DNA of 7,310 nucleotides from Candidatus Bathyarchaeota archaeon (GCA_016934355.1 JAFGTA010000177.1:1-7310); one strand, 5' to 3'; counted from the first letter of the stretch, positions 1-6,068 are shown. Numbers and translations: made by a program. The notes: generated from the sequence alone by a model not told the origin.

Positions 1-669
1 GGCGCATTAACCATCGGCGTCGTCACCATCCCCTTCAACGTGGAGGGGACCAGGCTCGGCAAGGCCAAGGAAGGTCTGAAAAACCTTCTGGACGTCTGCG
101 ACAGCGTTGTAGTCATCGATAACAACAGGCTCAGGAAGGTCGCTGGAAAGCTTCCCGTAAGGGAGGCGTTCGGGGTGGCCAACGCTAGGGTGACTGACTT
201 CATAAACAACATCACAGAGGCCCTAAGCGTACCCGGCATCATGAACCTAGACTTCGCCGACATCAAGGCGATCATGATGGGCGGAGGCATCTGCGCCGTA
301 GGCTTCGGGGAAGGGCATGGCGGAACCAAGGTAGAGGACGCCGTAGGGAAGGCACTCGACAACCAGCTCCTCGACGTCGAAGACATCAGCAAGGCCACGG
401 GAGCCCTCGTTCACATCGAGGGAGGCGAAGACATGACCCTCGAGGACATCAACCGCGCGGGCGAGATGGTGCTCGAGAGCGTCAATAAGGACGCGCGGGT
501 AGTCTGGGGCAGCAAGGTGAACCCGGAGCTGGAGGGCAGGATAAGGGCCACGGTGGTGCTAGCCGGCGTGGACAGTCCGTTCCTGCTTAAACAGGACAAG
601 TCCACCGTGACCATAGACCAGGCGAAGCCCAAGGTCATAAAGATAAAGAGCAAGAAAGCCGTCGCTTAA
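1..669 (+). CDS. ftsZ: cell division GTPase FtsZ, C-terminal part (5' end outside window)
   Basis: FtsZ is the tubulin-like GTPase that polymerises into the cytoplasmic division ring. The reading frame is open from base 1 and ends at TAA 667-669, giving 222 visible residues; the N-terminal nucleotide-binding part (GGGTG loop) lies upstream of the window. Visible landmarks, counted from base 1, are GALTIGVVTIPF (1-12), the DNNRL segment (40-44), and the T7 synergy loop NLDFAD (82-87), whose acidic residues complete the GTPase site of the next subunit. The C-terminal domain follows, with GALVHIEGG and DMTLEDIN. The protein ends in a short Lys-rich tail (KPKVIKIKSKK) with no obvious long linker or recognisable terminal partner-binding peptide. 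An internal GTG at 40 is not the start, because conserved FtsZ sequence continues upstream of it. Archaea often have two FtsZ paralogs; DNNRL leans towards the FtsZ2 type, but only weakly. Identity as FtsZ is very secure. Confidence 0.95.
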   Translation, partial: GALTIGVVTIPFNVEGTRLGKAKEGLKNLLDVCDSVVVIDNNRLRKVAGKLPVREAFGVANARVTDFINNITEALSVPGIMNLDFADIKAIMMGGGICAVGFGEGHGGTKVEDAVGKALDNQLLDVEDISKATGALVHIEGGEDMTLEDINRAGEMVLESVNKDARVVWGSKVNPELEGRIRATVVLAGVDSPFLLKQDKSTVTIDQAKPKVIKIKSKKAVA

Positions 670-673
670 TCCA

Positions 674-2623
674 CTATTTTTCTCTATTTTTATTTTCATC
701 ACGCAAGGGAACGTACACTGTTACCGTCGTCCCCTTGTCACCCGTCTCGTACCCCAGCGAGCCGCCCATAGACTCCACTGTCCTCTTGCAGAACGCCAGC
801 CCTAGCCCGGAGTGCCCAGGCTTCGTCGAGTTGAACGGCTCGAACAGCCTGTCCAAGGCGTCAGACGAAATGCCGGTCCCGGTGTCCGTCACGTCGATCC
901 GGGCGTACCCCTCGCTGTTGGAGACCGTTATCCTGAGGGTTCCGCTGCCCGGCATCGCCTCCACGGCGTTCCTCACAAGGTTCTCTATCACGCGGGTTAC
1001 CCTGCCGCGGCCGGCGTCGGAGACGAGCAGCCCCTCCACGTACGTATACTCGGTCTTGATGGTCCTCGGGATGTACGTGGTCTCCATCACGGATTTTACT
1101 ATCTGGTTTATCTCGACGAAAACCTCGTCTCTGCTGGAGGCTTCAAGGGTCTCGGTGATGATGTCAGCCACCTTCGACGCGTGGTCAGCGTCCCTGTCTA
1201 TGGACCCCACGAGGTCCGGAAGCATCTCAGGCTGGTCCAGGAGTATGCCGGACGCGTTCCTGATGGAGCGCAACGAGCCCTGAAGCTCGTCCCGTACAAG
1301 GGTGCTCACCTTCTCGGCGTCCTCGAGGCGGCCCAATGCGTAGTCTAGCCGCATGGCTTTGGCGTCCTCGCCGTTAGGTACTGCGGCTTTCGCCTGGACG
1401 CGGTTAAAGGCGAAGGCGACATGGTATGAAAGGGTCTCCAGAAGCTTCCTGTCGTCGTCTGTGAAGTCGTTAAGCTCGAGGCTCTCCACGTTTAGCACGG
1501 CTGCGGTCTCGCCTTCTAGCACCACGGGCACCGCTAGCTCGCTCAGGGAGTTAGCGGAGCCCTTGAAGTAGTCCTCGCAGCTCCTCAGGTCGTTCACGAG
1601 TATGCTGTGCTTCTCCCTCGCGGCCTTCACTGTAATGCCCCTGCCTTCCAGTGGCAAGGCCAGCTTCAGCGGCGGCGCGCCGCGGACGTTGACGGTTCTC
1701 AGGTACCCGCCCTCGCGGACCTGGAACGAGACAACCTGGTACTCGAAGACTGTCTGCATGATGTCCAGCGTCGTCTCAGCGATGGACTCAAGGGTGCCCT
1801 GGCTTCCGAGCCTAGTAGCCCGGTGATGAAGGACGGTGAGCCGTTCCTCCATCCGCTTCCTGTTGGTGATGTCCCGGAAGAAGCAGAGGTGGGCCTCCTG
1901 GCCCAGGTAGCTTATGGTCGAGGAGGAGACCTCGGCGACCCTGATAGCGCCGCTCGCCGTCCTGTAGTGGAGTTCGAAGAGGTGAGGTGCTTCGGGTCCC
2001 TGTTTTTCGCCTAGGGACTCCGTGAGTCTCTGCTCTGGCTCTACTAGGTACTCGGCGGCGCTTCTGCCTATGAAGCCGCTGGGGGTCTTGCAGCCGAAGA
2101 GCTCGGCGGCTGCCTGGTTCATGAAAGCGATCTCCAGCCCCACAAGGATTATTATGCCGTCGCGGCTCTCGTTCACGACTTTCCGGTACAGCTGCTCGGT
2201 CCTGTACTTGTCCACGTTCTGCCTGACACGCTTCGCCAGCACCTGGTAGTGGCTGGGCTCGGACTCCTTGCGCATGTAGTCGTCGATGCCTGCCTCGAAG
2301 GCGTGCTCGGCGACCTCCTCGCTGCCCTGCCCCGTGTAGAGTATGAAGGGTACGCTGCTCATCTCCCGGACCTTTTGGGCGAGCTCGATCCCGTCCATCG
2401 ACAGCATCTTGTAGTCGCTGACGATGCAGTCGTACGAGTTGGTCTTCTGTAGCTGGAGGGCCTGCTCGGGGCTTGACGCGGAGTCGACGACGACGTCGCC
2501 GTCGAGCTCCTCGAGGAAGATCTTTGTGAACTCGAGGTGGGAGTCCTCGTCGTCTACATGGAGTATCCTTATCGGTCTCCTCTCGGTCACGTCTCCCCCC
2601 TCCATCTCTGAGCCTCTAGGCAT
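674..2623 (-). CDS. soluble receiver-PAS-GAF sensor histidine kinase with Asp at the phosphoacceptor position
   Basis: 649 residues with no membrane segment, so probably a cytoplasmic sensor. Domains: CheY-like receiver (about 18-137; acidic pair D24/D25, phospho-acceptor D70 in SDYKM, T97, K119), PAS (about 145-260, ending FFRDITNRKRMEE), GAF (about 275-408), dimerisation helices (about 425-497) and HATPase (about 540-640). The HATPase has the N box (ENLVRNAVEAM, 547-557), the DTGTGI G1 box (580-585), the F box LFEPF and the G2 box GHSGLGLAF (603-611), so ATP binding looks intact. The first dimerisation helix reads RDELQGSLRSIRNA where relatives have HDLR-x-PLQSIRNA, which puts D445 in place of His. 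Classical autophosphorylation is therefore doubtful. Three starts are possible: ATG 2623; ATG 2605, with AGAGG 7 nt upstream; and GTG 2590, with GGAGG (2599-2603) 8 nt upstream and directly before the receiver domain. The longest is listed. It converges on ftsZ and stands alone. Confidence 0.9.
   Translation of the reverse strand: MPRGSEMEGGDVTERRPIRILHVDDEDSHLEFTKIFLEELDGDVVVDSASSPEQALQLQKTNSYDCIVSDYKMLSMDGIELAQKVREMSSVPFILYTGQGSEEVAEHAFEAGIDDYMRKESEPSHYQVLAKRVRQNVDKYRTEQLYRKVVNESRDGIIILVGLEIAFMNQAAAELFGCKTPSGFIGRSAAEYLVEPEQRLTESLGEKQGPEAPHLFELHYRTASGAIRVAEVSSSTISYLGQEAHLCFFRDITNRKRMEERLTVLHHRATRLGSQGTLESIAETTLDIMQTVFEYQVVSFQVREGGYLRTVNVRGAPPLKLALPLEGRGITVKAAREKHSILVNDLRSCEDYFKGSANSLSELAVPVVLEGETAAVLNVESLELNDFTDDDRKLLETLSYHVAFAFNRVQAKAAVPNGEDAKAMRLDYALGRLEDAEKVSTLVRDELQGSLRSIRNASGILLDQPEMLPDLVGSIDRDADHASKVADIITETLEASSRDEVFVEINQIVKSVMETTYIPRTIKTEYTYVEGLLVSDAGRGRVTRVIENLVRNAVEAMPGSGTLRITVSNSEGYARIDVTDTGTGISSDALDRLFEPFNSTKPGHSGLGLAFCKRTVESMGGSLGYETGDKGTTVTVYVPLRDENKNREK
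677..696 (+). terminator. T-rich terminator of ftsZ
   Basis: Three T runs (677-681, 687-691, 693-696) begin 8 bases after the ftsZ stop and have no obvious hairpin, as is usual for archaeal intrinsic termination. They lie inside the 3' end of the convergent kinase gene, where the complementary A runs encode its Asn/Lys-rich last residues. Confidence 0.55.
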
Positions 2624-2680
2624 CTTTTATTGTTCGGTGTATCTCTGATTTTGATTAATTAAGATAGGTATTCTTTTTGC

Positions 2681-2690
2681 ATATAAAATA
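2681..2690 (-). promoter_or_regulatory. TATA box, probable promoter of the sensor kinase gene
   Basis: Read on the minus strand this is TATTTTATAT, a good archaeal TATA element. A start of transcription about 25 bases downstream would fall near 2660. That leaves a leader of about 35 to 70 bases depending on which kinase start is used, enough to hold the Shine-Dalgarno sites seen before ATG 2605 and GTG 2590. Confidence 0.45.
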
Positions 2691-2705
2691 TCTCTGTTAT
2701 ATAGT

Positions 2706-2717
2706 GTCATGTATGAC
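2706..2717. repeat. short inverted repeat GTCAT-GT-ATGAC between divergent promoters
   Basis: Two perfect 5-base arms separated by 2 bases lie between the minus-strand TATA box (2681-2690) and the plus-strand TATA box (2737-2747). Size and position would suit a dimeric regulator acting on both directions, but a repeat this short could arise by chance. Confidence 0.3.
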
Positions 2718-2736
2718 TGTTATTTATTGTATATTC

Positions 2737-2747
2737 TTTATAAAAAC
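2737..2747 (+). promoter_or_regulatory. strong plus-strand TATA box
   Basis: TTTATAAAAAC matches the archaeal TATA consensus very well and predicts a transcription start near 2767. It is about 200 bases upstream of the epimerase-like start. It therefore serves either a transcript with a leader of about 180 bases or the small ORF at 2777. A weaker, nearer candidate (TATCTAAAAA, 2897-2906) could drive the epimerase-like gene alone. Confidence 0.5.
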
Positions 2748-2776
2748 TTATAGTTGAAAGACATGTAGATCGATCC

Positions 2777-2860
2777 ATGATGCGGAGGGTTTACAAGCGG
2801 TATCACGAGGAGAAAAAACAACGAAATATTGTTACAGTTACATGGGACATTATGGATTAA
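2777..2860 (+). CDS. possible 27-residue peptide ORF in the leader region
   Basis: An ATG-ATG start opens 27 codons ending in TAA, coding for a basic peptide (MMRRVYKRYHEEKKQRN at its start, then a short hydrophobic stretch VTVTW). The support is positional: a consensus TATA box at 2737-2747 predicts transcription from near 2767, which would leave a leader of about 10 bases. There is no Shine-Dalgarno site and no family I recognise. It could be a real small protein, an upstream ORF regulating the epimerase-like gene, or chance. Confidence 0.2.
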   Translation: MMRRVYKRYHEEKKQRNIVTVTWDIMD

Positions 2861-2947
2861 CATAAAACAAAATGAGGATGTTAGGAAAAGGAAAAGTATC
2901 TAAAAAGATGTACACAGAATACACTGTTGAAGACGCGGGGACAAGGC

Positions 2948-3598
2948 ATGAGGCACAAGATTCTTCCAGCCATCATAGCTGAGACGCAGCGCCAACTAGA
3001 CGAAGCCCTTGAGGCGGTGGAGGGCTTTGCGCAGGACATAATGCTGGACATCATGGACGGCAGGTTCGTCCCGGCTAGGTCCCTTGACTTCGATTTCGCC
3101 ACACGAGACGGGCCCTCCTACCAAGCACACCTCATGGTCGAAGACTCCACAGACTACATTGAAGGTTTAATCGGAAAGGTGGACACTGTGGTCATCCACG
3201 TGGAGGCGTTGGATGACGTACGCGTGGCGGCGGCTCTTTTCAGAGAAGCGGGGCTAGGCGTGTTCTTCGCCGTGAACCCGGGCACGCCCATCGAAGCTGT
3301 CACCCCGTACACTGAGATCGTCGACGGAGTCCTCGTGATGACCGTGCAGCCGGGCAGGTACGGGGCGCCGTTCCTCCCCGCGTGCCTTGAGAAGGTCTCC
3401 AGGCTGCGTAGGTTAGAGGACGATCTAGTCATCGAGGTGGACGGCGGGATGAACCCCCGGACGGCGAGGATGGCGGCCGAGGCGGGGGCCGACTGGATTG
3501 CGTCGGGCTCCTACATAATGAAGAGCGGTGACACCGAGGGGGCGTACATGAGGTTGGTGGATGCCGCTGAAGGCGCTCACAGGGGTCGATCCCCATGA
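2948..3598 (+). CDS. ribulose-phosphate 3-epimerase-like TIM-barrel protein, divergent
   Basis: 216 residues, the normal length for ribulose-5-phosphate 3-epimerase, which interconverts D-ribulose 5-phosphate and D-xylulose 5-phosphate using a bound metal. Family landmarks in order: ILPAIIAE (5-12, usually PSILSAD), LDIMDGRFVP (33-42), HLMV (61-64), NPGTP (110-114), VLVMTVQPG (128-136), VDGGM (164-168) and GSYIM near the end. The catalytic Asp pair D34 and D165 and metal ligand H61 are kept. The first ligand His is M32 and the Ser of the first motif is Ala. The fold is secure, but the substrate may differ from the canonical one. ATG 2948 is chosen because homology begins right after it; TTG 2927 would add seven unsupported residues. 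The stop overlaps an ATGA, and the next gene starts 30 bases on, so the two are probably co-transcribed. Confidence 0.82.
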   Translation: MRHKILPAIIAETQRQLDEALEAVEGFAQDIMLDIMDGRFVPARSLDFDFATRDGPSYQAHLMVEDSTDYIEGLIGKVDTVVIHVEALDDVRVAAALFREAGLGVFFAVNPGTPIEAVTPYTEIVDGVLVMTVQPGRYGAPFLPACLEKVSRLRRLEDDLVIEVDGGMNPRTARMAAEAGADWIASGSYIMKSGDTEGAYMRLVDAAEGAHRGRSP

Positions 3599-3615
3599 CC
3601 CTGTCATTGGGCTGC

Positions 3616-3623
3616 GGAAGGTG
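3616..3623 (+). promoter_or_regulatory. Shine-Dalgarno site for GTG 3629
   Basis: GGAAGGTG lies 5 bases before the GTG codon at 3629. No other ATG, GTG or TTG occurs in that frame after the upstream in-frame stop at 3596-3598, so the site fixes the start. Confidence 0.5.
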
Positions 3624-3628
3624 TCCAC

Positions 3629-4045
3629 GTGGGTAAGGGGCTGCCCGTGGTCCTCGAGGGCCAGAGGATCAACCTCAGGGTGTACCGGCGCCTCTTCAAC
3701 GCGCTGGCTAAGGACATCGAGGGCGAAAAGTACACTCTGTACAGCGACACTGGCACGGAGAAGGAGATACGCTACGCGTCTCCCGAGTACTACGGTCTGG
3801 ACAACCCCTTCAACAGGATAAGGCTGTACAGGCTGGCGCGCGCCATGAACTGCCTCAGATGCGCAGAGGGGGACGGCGTCAAAGAGTGCAGCGTAACCAT
3901 ATGCCGCACCAAGGAGCTATACGGCGCAGACGCCCGCGAGGAGGGGTGGGTGCCCTTCGACCCCGAGAGGCTTGAGAGCCTAGAGGACCGTGTGAGGAGT
4001 CTTCGCAGAAGGGTGGAGTGGAAGAGGCGCATGGGTGCTAGCTGA
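3629..4045 (+). CDS. unrecognised 138-residue protein with a four-Cys cluster
   Basis: I do not recognise a family. The protein is soluble and rich in Arg, Tyr and acidic residues. Residues 14-30 look helical, and a polar segment follows. Four Cys form C75-x2-C78-x8-C87-x4-C92, which could bind zinc or an iron-sulfur cluster. The C-terminal stretch 111-134 (from DPERLESLEDRV onward) is strongly charged with heptad-like Leu/Val spacing and probably forms a helix or short coiled coil. It starts at GTG 30 bases after the epimerase-like gene with its own Shine-Dalgarno site, so it is probably the second gene of that transcript. Its last 8 bases overlap the 3' end of the convergent phosphoesterase gene. 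Base composition matches the neighbours. That it is a real gene is likely from length, ribosome site and composition; its function is unknown. Confidence 0.7.
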   Translation: MGKGLPVVLEGQRINLRVYRRLFNALAKDIEGEKYTLYSDTGTEKEIRYASPEYYGLDNPFNRIRLYRLARAMNCLRCAEGDGVKECSVTICRTKELYGADAREEGWVPFDPERLESLEDRVRSLRRRVEWKRRMGAS

Positions 4046-4982
4046 GCGCCGCGACGAGGTCCCTGAGAAACGCCTCAAGGTGCTCCTTGGGTATCTTTAC
4101 GCCGCTGGCCCGCTTGTGGCCTCCGCCAAAGCCGCCGTACCTGTCGGCGAGCTCCATGGATATGTCGCCGAGGTGCTCATGGAGACAGAGCTCCCCTCTG
4201 AGGCTGACGTTGACGTAGTCGCCGTTCTCCTTGTAGCTGACGCCCACGTCGACGCCGAGGGTGTCGATGATGAGGTTCGCCACGGCGCCAGTGCTGTGGG
4301 TGCTCACAGCCTCCATGTGGGCGACGCGCCCCTCGACGACGGAGTTGGCGGCTATCTGCTCCTTGACCCGGGTCATCTCCTCGAGGCACTGGACGGCGAG
4401 GTCCACGGCGCCCGGTATCCTGTGGGGGTAGCTGTAGTGGCTGAGCTCCGCCAGTACAAGCCGTTTGAAGTCGATGGTCTGGTCCTTGCTGAGGGCGTGG
4501 GTGAGTATCTGGGCCTCGTGCTGCGCGAACTTGCGGTCCACCCTCGCCAGTATCTCGGAGCCGATGGGCCCGTCCTCGAACATGTCGCTTATGGCGGCGT
4601 ATGAGGCGATGCGAGCCGCTTCCCTGCCCAGTTCCTCCCTGAAGGTGTCGTAGACGAGGTCTCCGGCGCAGTCCCTCGGGTCTAGGATGACGCTGAAACC
4701 CGCGTCCGTGAGCCGCAGCTTCAGCTCCGGGTCCATCTGGTGGTGGTCGATGATGTTCACCTCGGCGAACCCCTTGATCCTCATGAGGTCCGGCTCCAGC
4801 GCTGCCCGGATGTTGAGGTCGCATATGTACAGTGTGTCGACGGGGGGCGTCACCTTGTCGAGGGCGTGCTCCATGTTGTCGTAGTTCGCCAGGTAGACCT
4901 CGCAGCCTGTGAGGCGCTTCAGGAAGGCGCCGCATGTAAGGCCGTCGACGTCGTCCCCGTGTACTATAGCGTAGGTGGTCAA
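4038..4982 (-). CDS. DHH/DHHA1-family phosphoesterase (NrnA/RecJ-like fold)
   Basis: 314 residues, the usual size of bacterial NrnA-type nanoRNase/pAp phosphatases and shorter than archaeal RecJ-like GAN nucleases. Members hydrolyse phosphodiester or phosphomonoester bonds in short oligonucleotides, cyclic dinucleotides or pAp using two Mn ions. Motifs: HGDDVDG (8-14), D55 in ICDLN, DHH (79-81), D101 in ILDPRDCAGDLVYD, and D133 in AAISDMFEDG. The C-terminal DHHA1 domain carries GGFGGGHKRASG (283-294), which binds substrate. All expected metal-binding acidic residues are visible. No membrane segment is present, so it is cytoplasmic. The listed start is TTG 4982: a TATA box at 5005-5014 predicts transcription from about that base, suggesting a leaderless message, and the first strand of the fold begins immediately after. 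The exact substrate cannot be read from sequence. It lies 52 bases downstream of the dehydrogenase gene but seems to have its own promoter. Confidence 0.88.
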   Translation of the reverse strand: MTTYAIVHGDDVDGLTCGAFLKRLTGCEVYLANYDNMEHALDKVTPPVDTLYICDLNIRAALEPDLMRIKGFAEVNIIDHHQMDPELKLRLTDAGFSVILDPRDCAGDLVYDTFREELGREAARIASYAAISDMFEDGPIGSEILARVDRKFAQHEAQILTHALSKDQTIDFKRLVLAELSHYSYPHRIPGAVDLAVQCLEEMTRVKEQIAANSVVEGRVAHMEAVSTHSTGAVANLIIDTLGVDVGVSYKENGDYVNVSLRGELCLHEHLGDISMELADRYGGFGGGHKRASGVKIPKEHLEAFLRDLVAALS

Positions 4983-5004
4983 TGGTTGGTCCGCCGGTGA
5001 GATT

Positions 5005-5014
5005 GAATATATTT
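5005..5014 (-). promoter_or_regulatory. TATA box for the DHH phosphoesterase gene
   Basis: AAATATATTC on the minus strand is centred about 27 bases before the TTG at 4982, the spacing expected if transcription starts at or next to the start codon. It supports a leaderless message and the TTG start. Confidence 0.55.
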
Positions 5015-5026
5015 GGGGAGGCGTCT

Positions 5027-5032
5027 AAAAAA
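5027..5032 (-). terminator. T6 terminator after the dehydrogenase gene
   Basis: Six T residues on the minus strand begin 2 bases after the dehydrogenase stop codon and precede the TATA box of the next gene. They suggest that the two genes are separate transcription units despite facing the same way. Confidence 0.45.
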
Positions 5033-5034
5033 GG

Positions 5035-6045
5035 CTAGTATCCTCGCCCGGGGTCGCAGACGTGGCTTAGGGGCTTGCCTTCTATGTAGCGGCGGAGGTT
5101 CTCGGTTAAGATGTCAACGACCCTGTCACCGATGTAGGGGCTGCTGTGGCTGTCGTGGGGGACGAGGAACACGTTGTCAATGCCCCAGAGGGGGTGGTCC
5201 CTTGGCAGGGGCTCGGTCTCGAACACGTCGAGGTAGGCTCCCGCTATCCATCTTTCTCTCAGCGCCTTTAGGAGGCTGGGCTCGTGCACGGTTTTTCCCC
5301 TCCCGACGTTGACGAGGTACGCGGTCTCCTTCATCGCCCTGAACTCGGGCTCCGCTAACATGTGCTCGGTCTCCGGGGTCAGCGGAGCAGCCAGGACGAC
5401 GTAGTCTGCCTCACGGAGCCGGGGCAGCAGCTCGTCCACGGGGAAGACCGTGTCTACATCTGGGACCGGCTCGGCTCTACGCTTCGTGCCGATGACGGTC
5501 ATGTCAAACGCCTTGCAGAGGTGGGCCACCCTTCTGCCTATGTTCCCGAGGCCGATGATGAGGGCGGTTCTCGCGTAGAGCTCGTCGTTCTTGAGCTGTG
5601 TCCACCTGCGGTCAAGCTGGTCTACGCGCCTCTGTCTCAGGTTCTTGGCGTGGTCCAGCATCGCGGCGACCGCGCTCTCCGCTATCGGCAGCGTGTGGAG
5701 GCCGGGGGCGTTGGTGAGGGTGACGGAGCCGTCGAGGACCTCCGGGGTGATGTTGTCGCTGAACCCTGTGCTGCAGAGCTGCACCCACCTGAGGCTGGGG
5801 GTGAAGAGGCGCTGGTAGTCCGCCCAGTCTAGTTCGCCCGGGTAGTGGGTGCGGTTTCCGCCCTCGGCGAGGACAACATCTGCGTGTTCGTCTCCGGTCA
5901 CTTTGTCTGCGGGCACCTCGATTAGTTCGATCTCGGGGCTGACGCCGAGTATCTGTCTCCTGTGTTTCTCCTGCAGCCAGTTTCCGTCTGGTCTGGGGTA
6001 CTGGTAGCCTCTGGGTATTCCGCTCACGGCGACCCTTATGGTCAT
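5035..6045 (-). CDS. D-isomer-specific 2-hydroxyacid dehydrogenase, probably NADP(H)-dependent
   Basis: 336 residues, normal for the family, which reversibly reduces 2-keto acids (for example glyoxylate, hydroxypyruvate, phenylpyruvate) to D-2-hydroxyacids in the cytoplasm. The catalytic domain is split (about 1-105 and 300-336) around a Rossmann domain with GLGNIG (165-170). The catalytic set is complete: R249 in VNVGRG, E278 in DVFETEP, and H297 in VPHDSHSSP. After the second Rossmann strand the protein reads VIGTKRR (184-190); an acidic residue is usual there in NAD-specific enzymes, while basic residues favour the 2'-phosphate of NADP. This resembles the GhrA/GRHPR side of the family rather than phosphoglycerate dehydrogenase (no ACT domain). 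The ATG start has a palindrome and a T-rich element just upstream. The actual substrate is not determined. Confidence 0.9.
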   Translation of the reverse strand: MTIRVAVSGIPRGYQYPRPDGNWLQEKHRRQILGVSPEIELIEVPADKVTGDEHADVVLAEGGNRTHYPGELDWADYQRLFTPSLRWVQLCSTGFSDNITPEVLDGSVTLTNAPGLHTLPIAESAVAAMLDHAKNLRQRRVDQLDRRWTQLKNDELYARTALIIGLGNIGRRVAHLCKAFDMTVIGTKRRAEPVPDVDTVFPVDELLPRLREADYVVLAAPLTPETEHMLAEPEFRAMKETAYLVNVGRGKTVHEPSLLKALRERWIAGAYLDVFETEPLPRDHPLWGIDNVFLVPHDSHSSPYIGDRVVDILTENLRRYIEGKPLSHVCDPGRGY

Positions 6046-6056
6046 GCCTATCCGTG

Positions 6057-6066
6057 GGTAGCTACC
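6057..6066. repeat. 10-bp perfect palindrome upstream of the dehydrogenase
   Basis: GGTAGCTACC lies 12 bases before the dehydrogenase ATG (6045), between the candidate TATA element (6069-6077) and the predicted transcription start. That is where an archaeal repressor would block polymerase. Being only 10 bp and single-copy, it is a candidate operator at best. Confidence 0.3.
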
Positions 6067-6068
6067 AT

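Larger units (their letters stand above)
2624..2947. other. AT-rich divergent intergenic region
   Basis: About 320 bases between the kinase (-) and the epimerase-like gene (+), strikingly AT-rich beside its GC-rich neighbours. It holds a minus-strand TATA box (2681-2690), a strong plus-strand TATA box (2737-2747), a weaker plus-strand one (2897-2906), an inverted repeat (2706-2717), TATCTCTG twice (2640-2647 and 2689-2696), the palindrome GATCGATC (2768-2775) and a possible 27-codon ORF (2777-2860). I see no tRNA or recognisable riboswitch. Confidence 0.7.

Noticed and set aside
1181..1183. H481 of the sensor kinase as a replacement phosphoacceptor.
   Set aside because: It lies in the second dimerisation helix (RDADHASKVADII), not in the position that faces ATP in known kinases. 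There is no sequence support for a shifted site.
735..1348. Long plus-strand open frames opposite the sensor kinase gene.
   Set aside because: The opposite strand carries ordered, recognisable kinase motifs across the whole stretch; these frames show none.
2872..2982. A 36-codon ORF just before and into the epimerase-like gene.
   Set aside because: It ends inside the conserved start of that gene in another frame, its composition looks random, and it has no ribosome site.
3595..3636. A 13-codon ORF starting in the ATGA at the end of the epimerase-like gene and containing C-x2-C.
   Set aside because: Too short to judge. The following gene has its own start and Shine-Dalgarno site in a different frame, so no coupling or frameshift needs to be invoked.
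4035..4604. A 189-codon plus-strand open frame opposite the DHH phosphoesterase gene.
   Set aside because: It lies wholly within a gene with complete DHH and DHHA1 motifs. Its Val/Ala/Gly/Leu-rich translation is the usual by-product of GC-rich antisense.
4177..4935. A 252-codon minus-strand open frame in another frame of the same gene.
   Set aside because: Its Arg/Pro/His/Gln-rich translation is typical of a GC-rich shadow, and it matches no motif.
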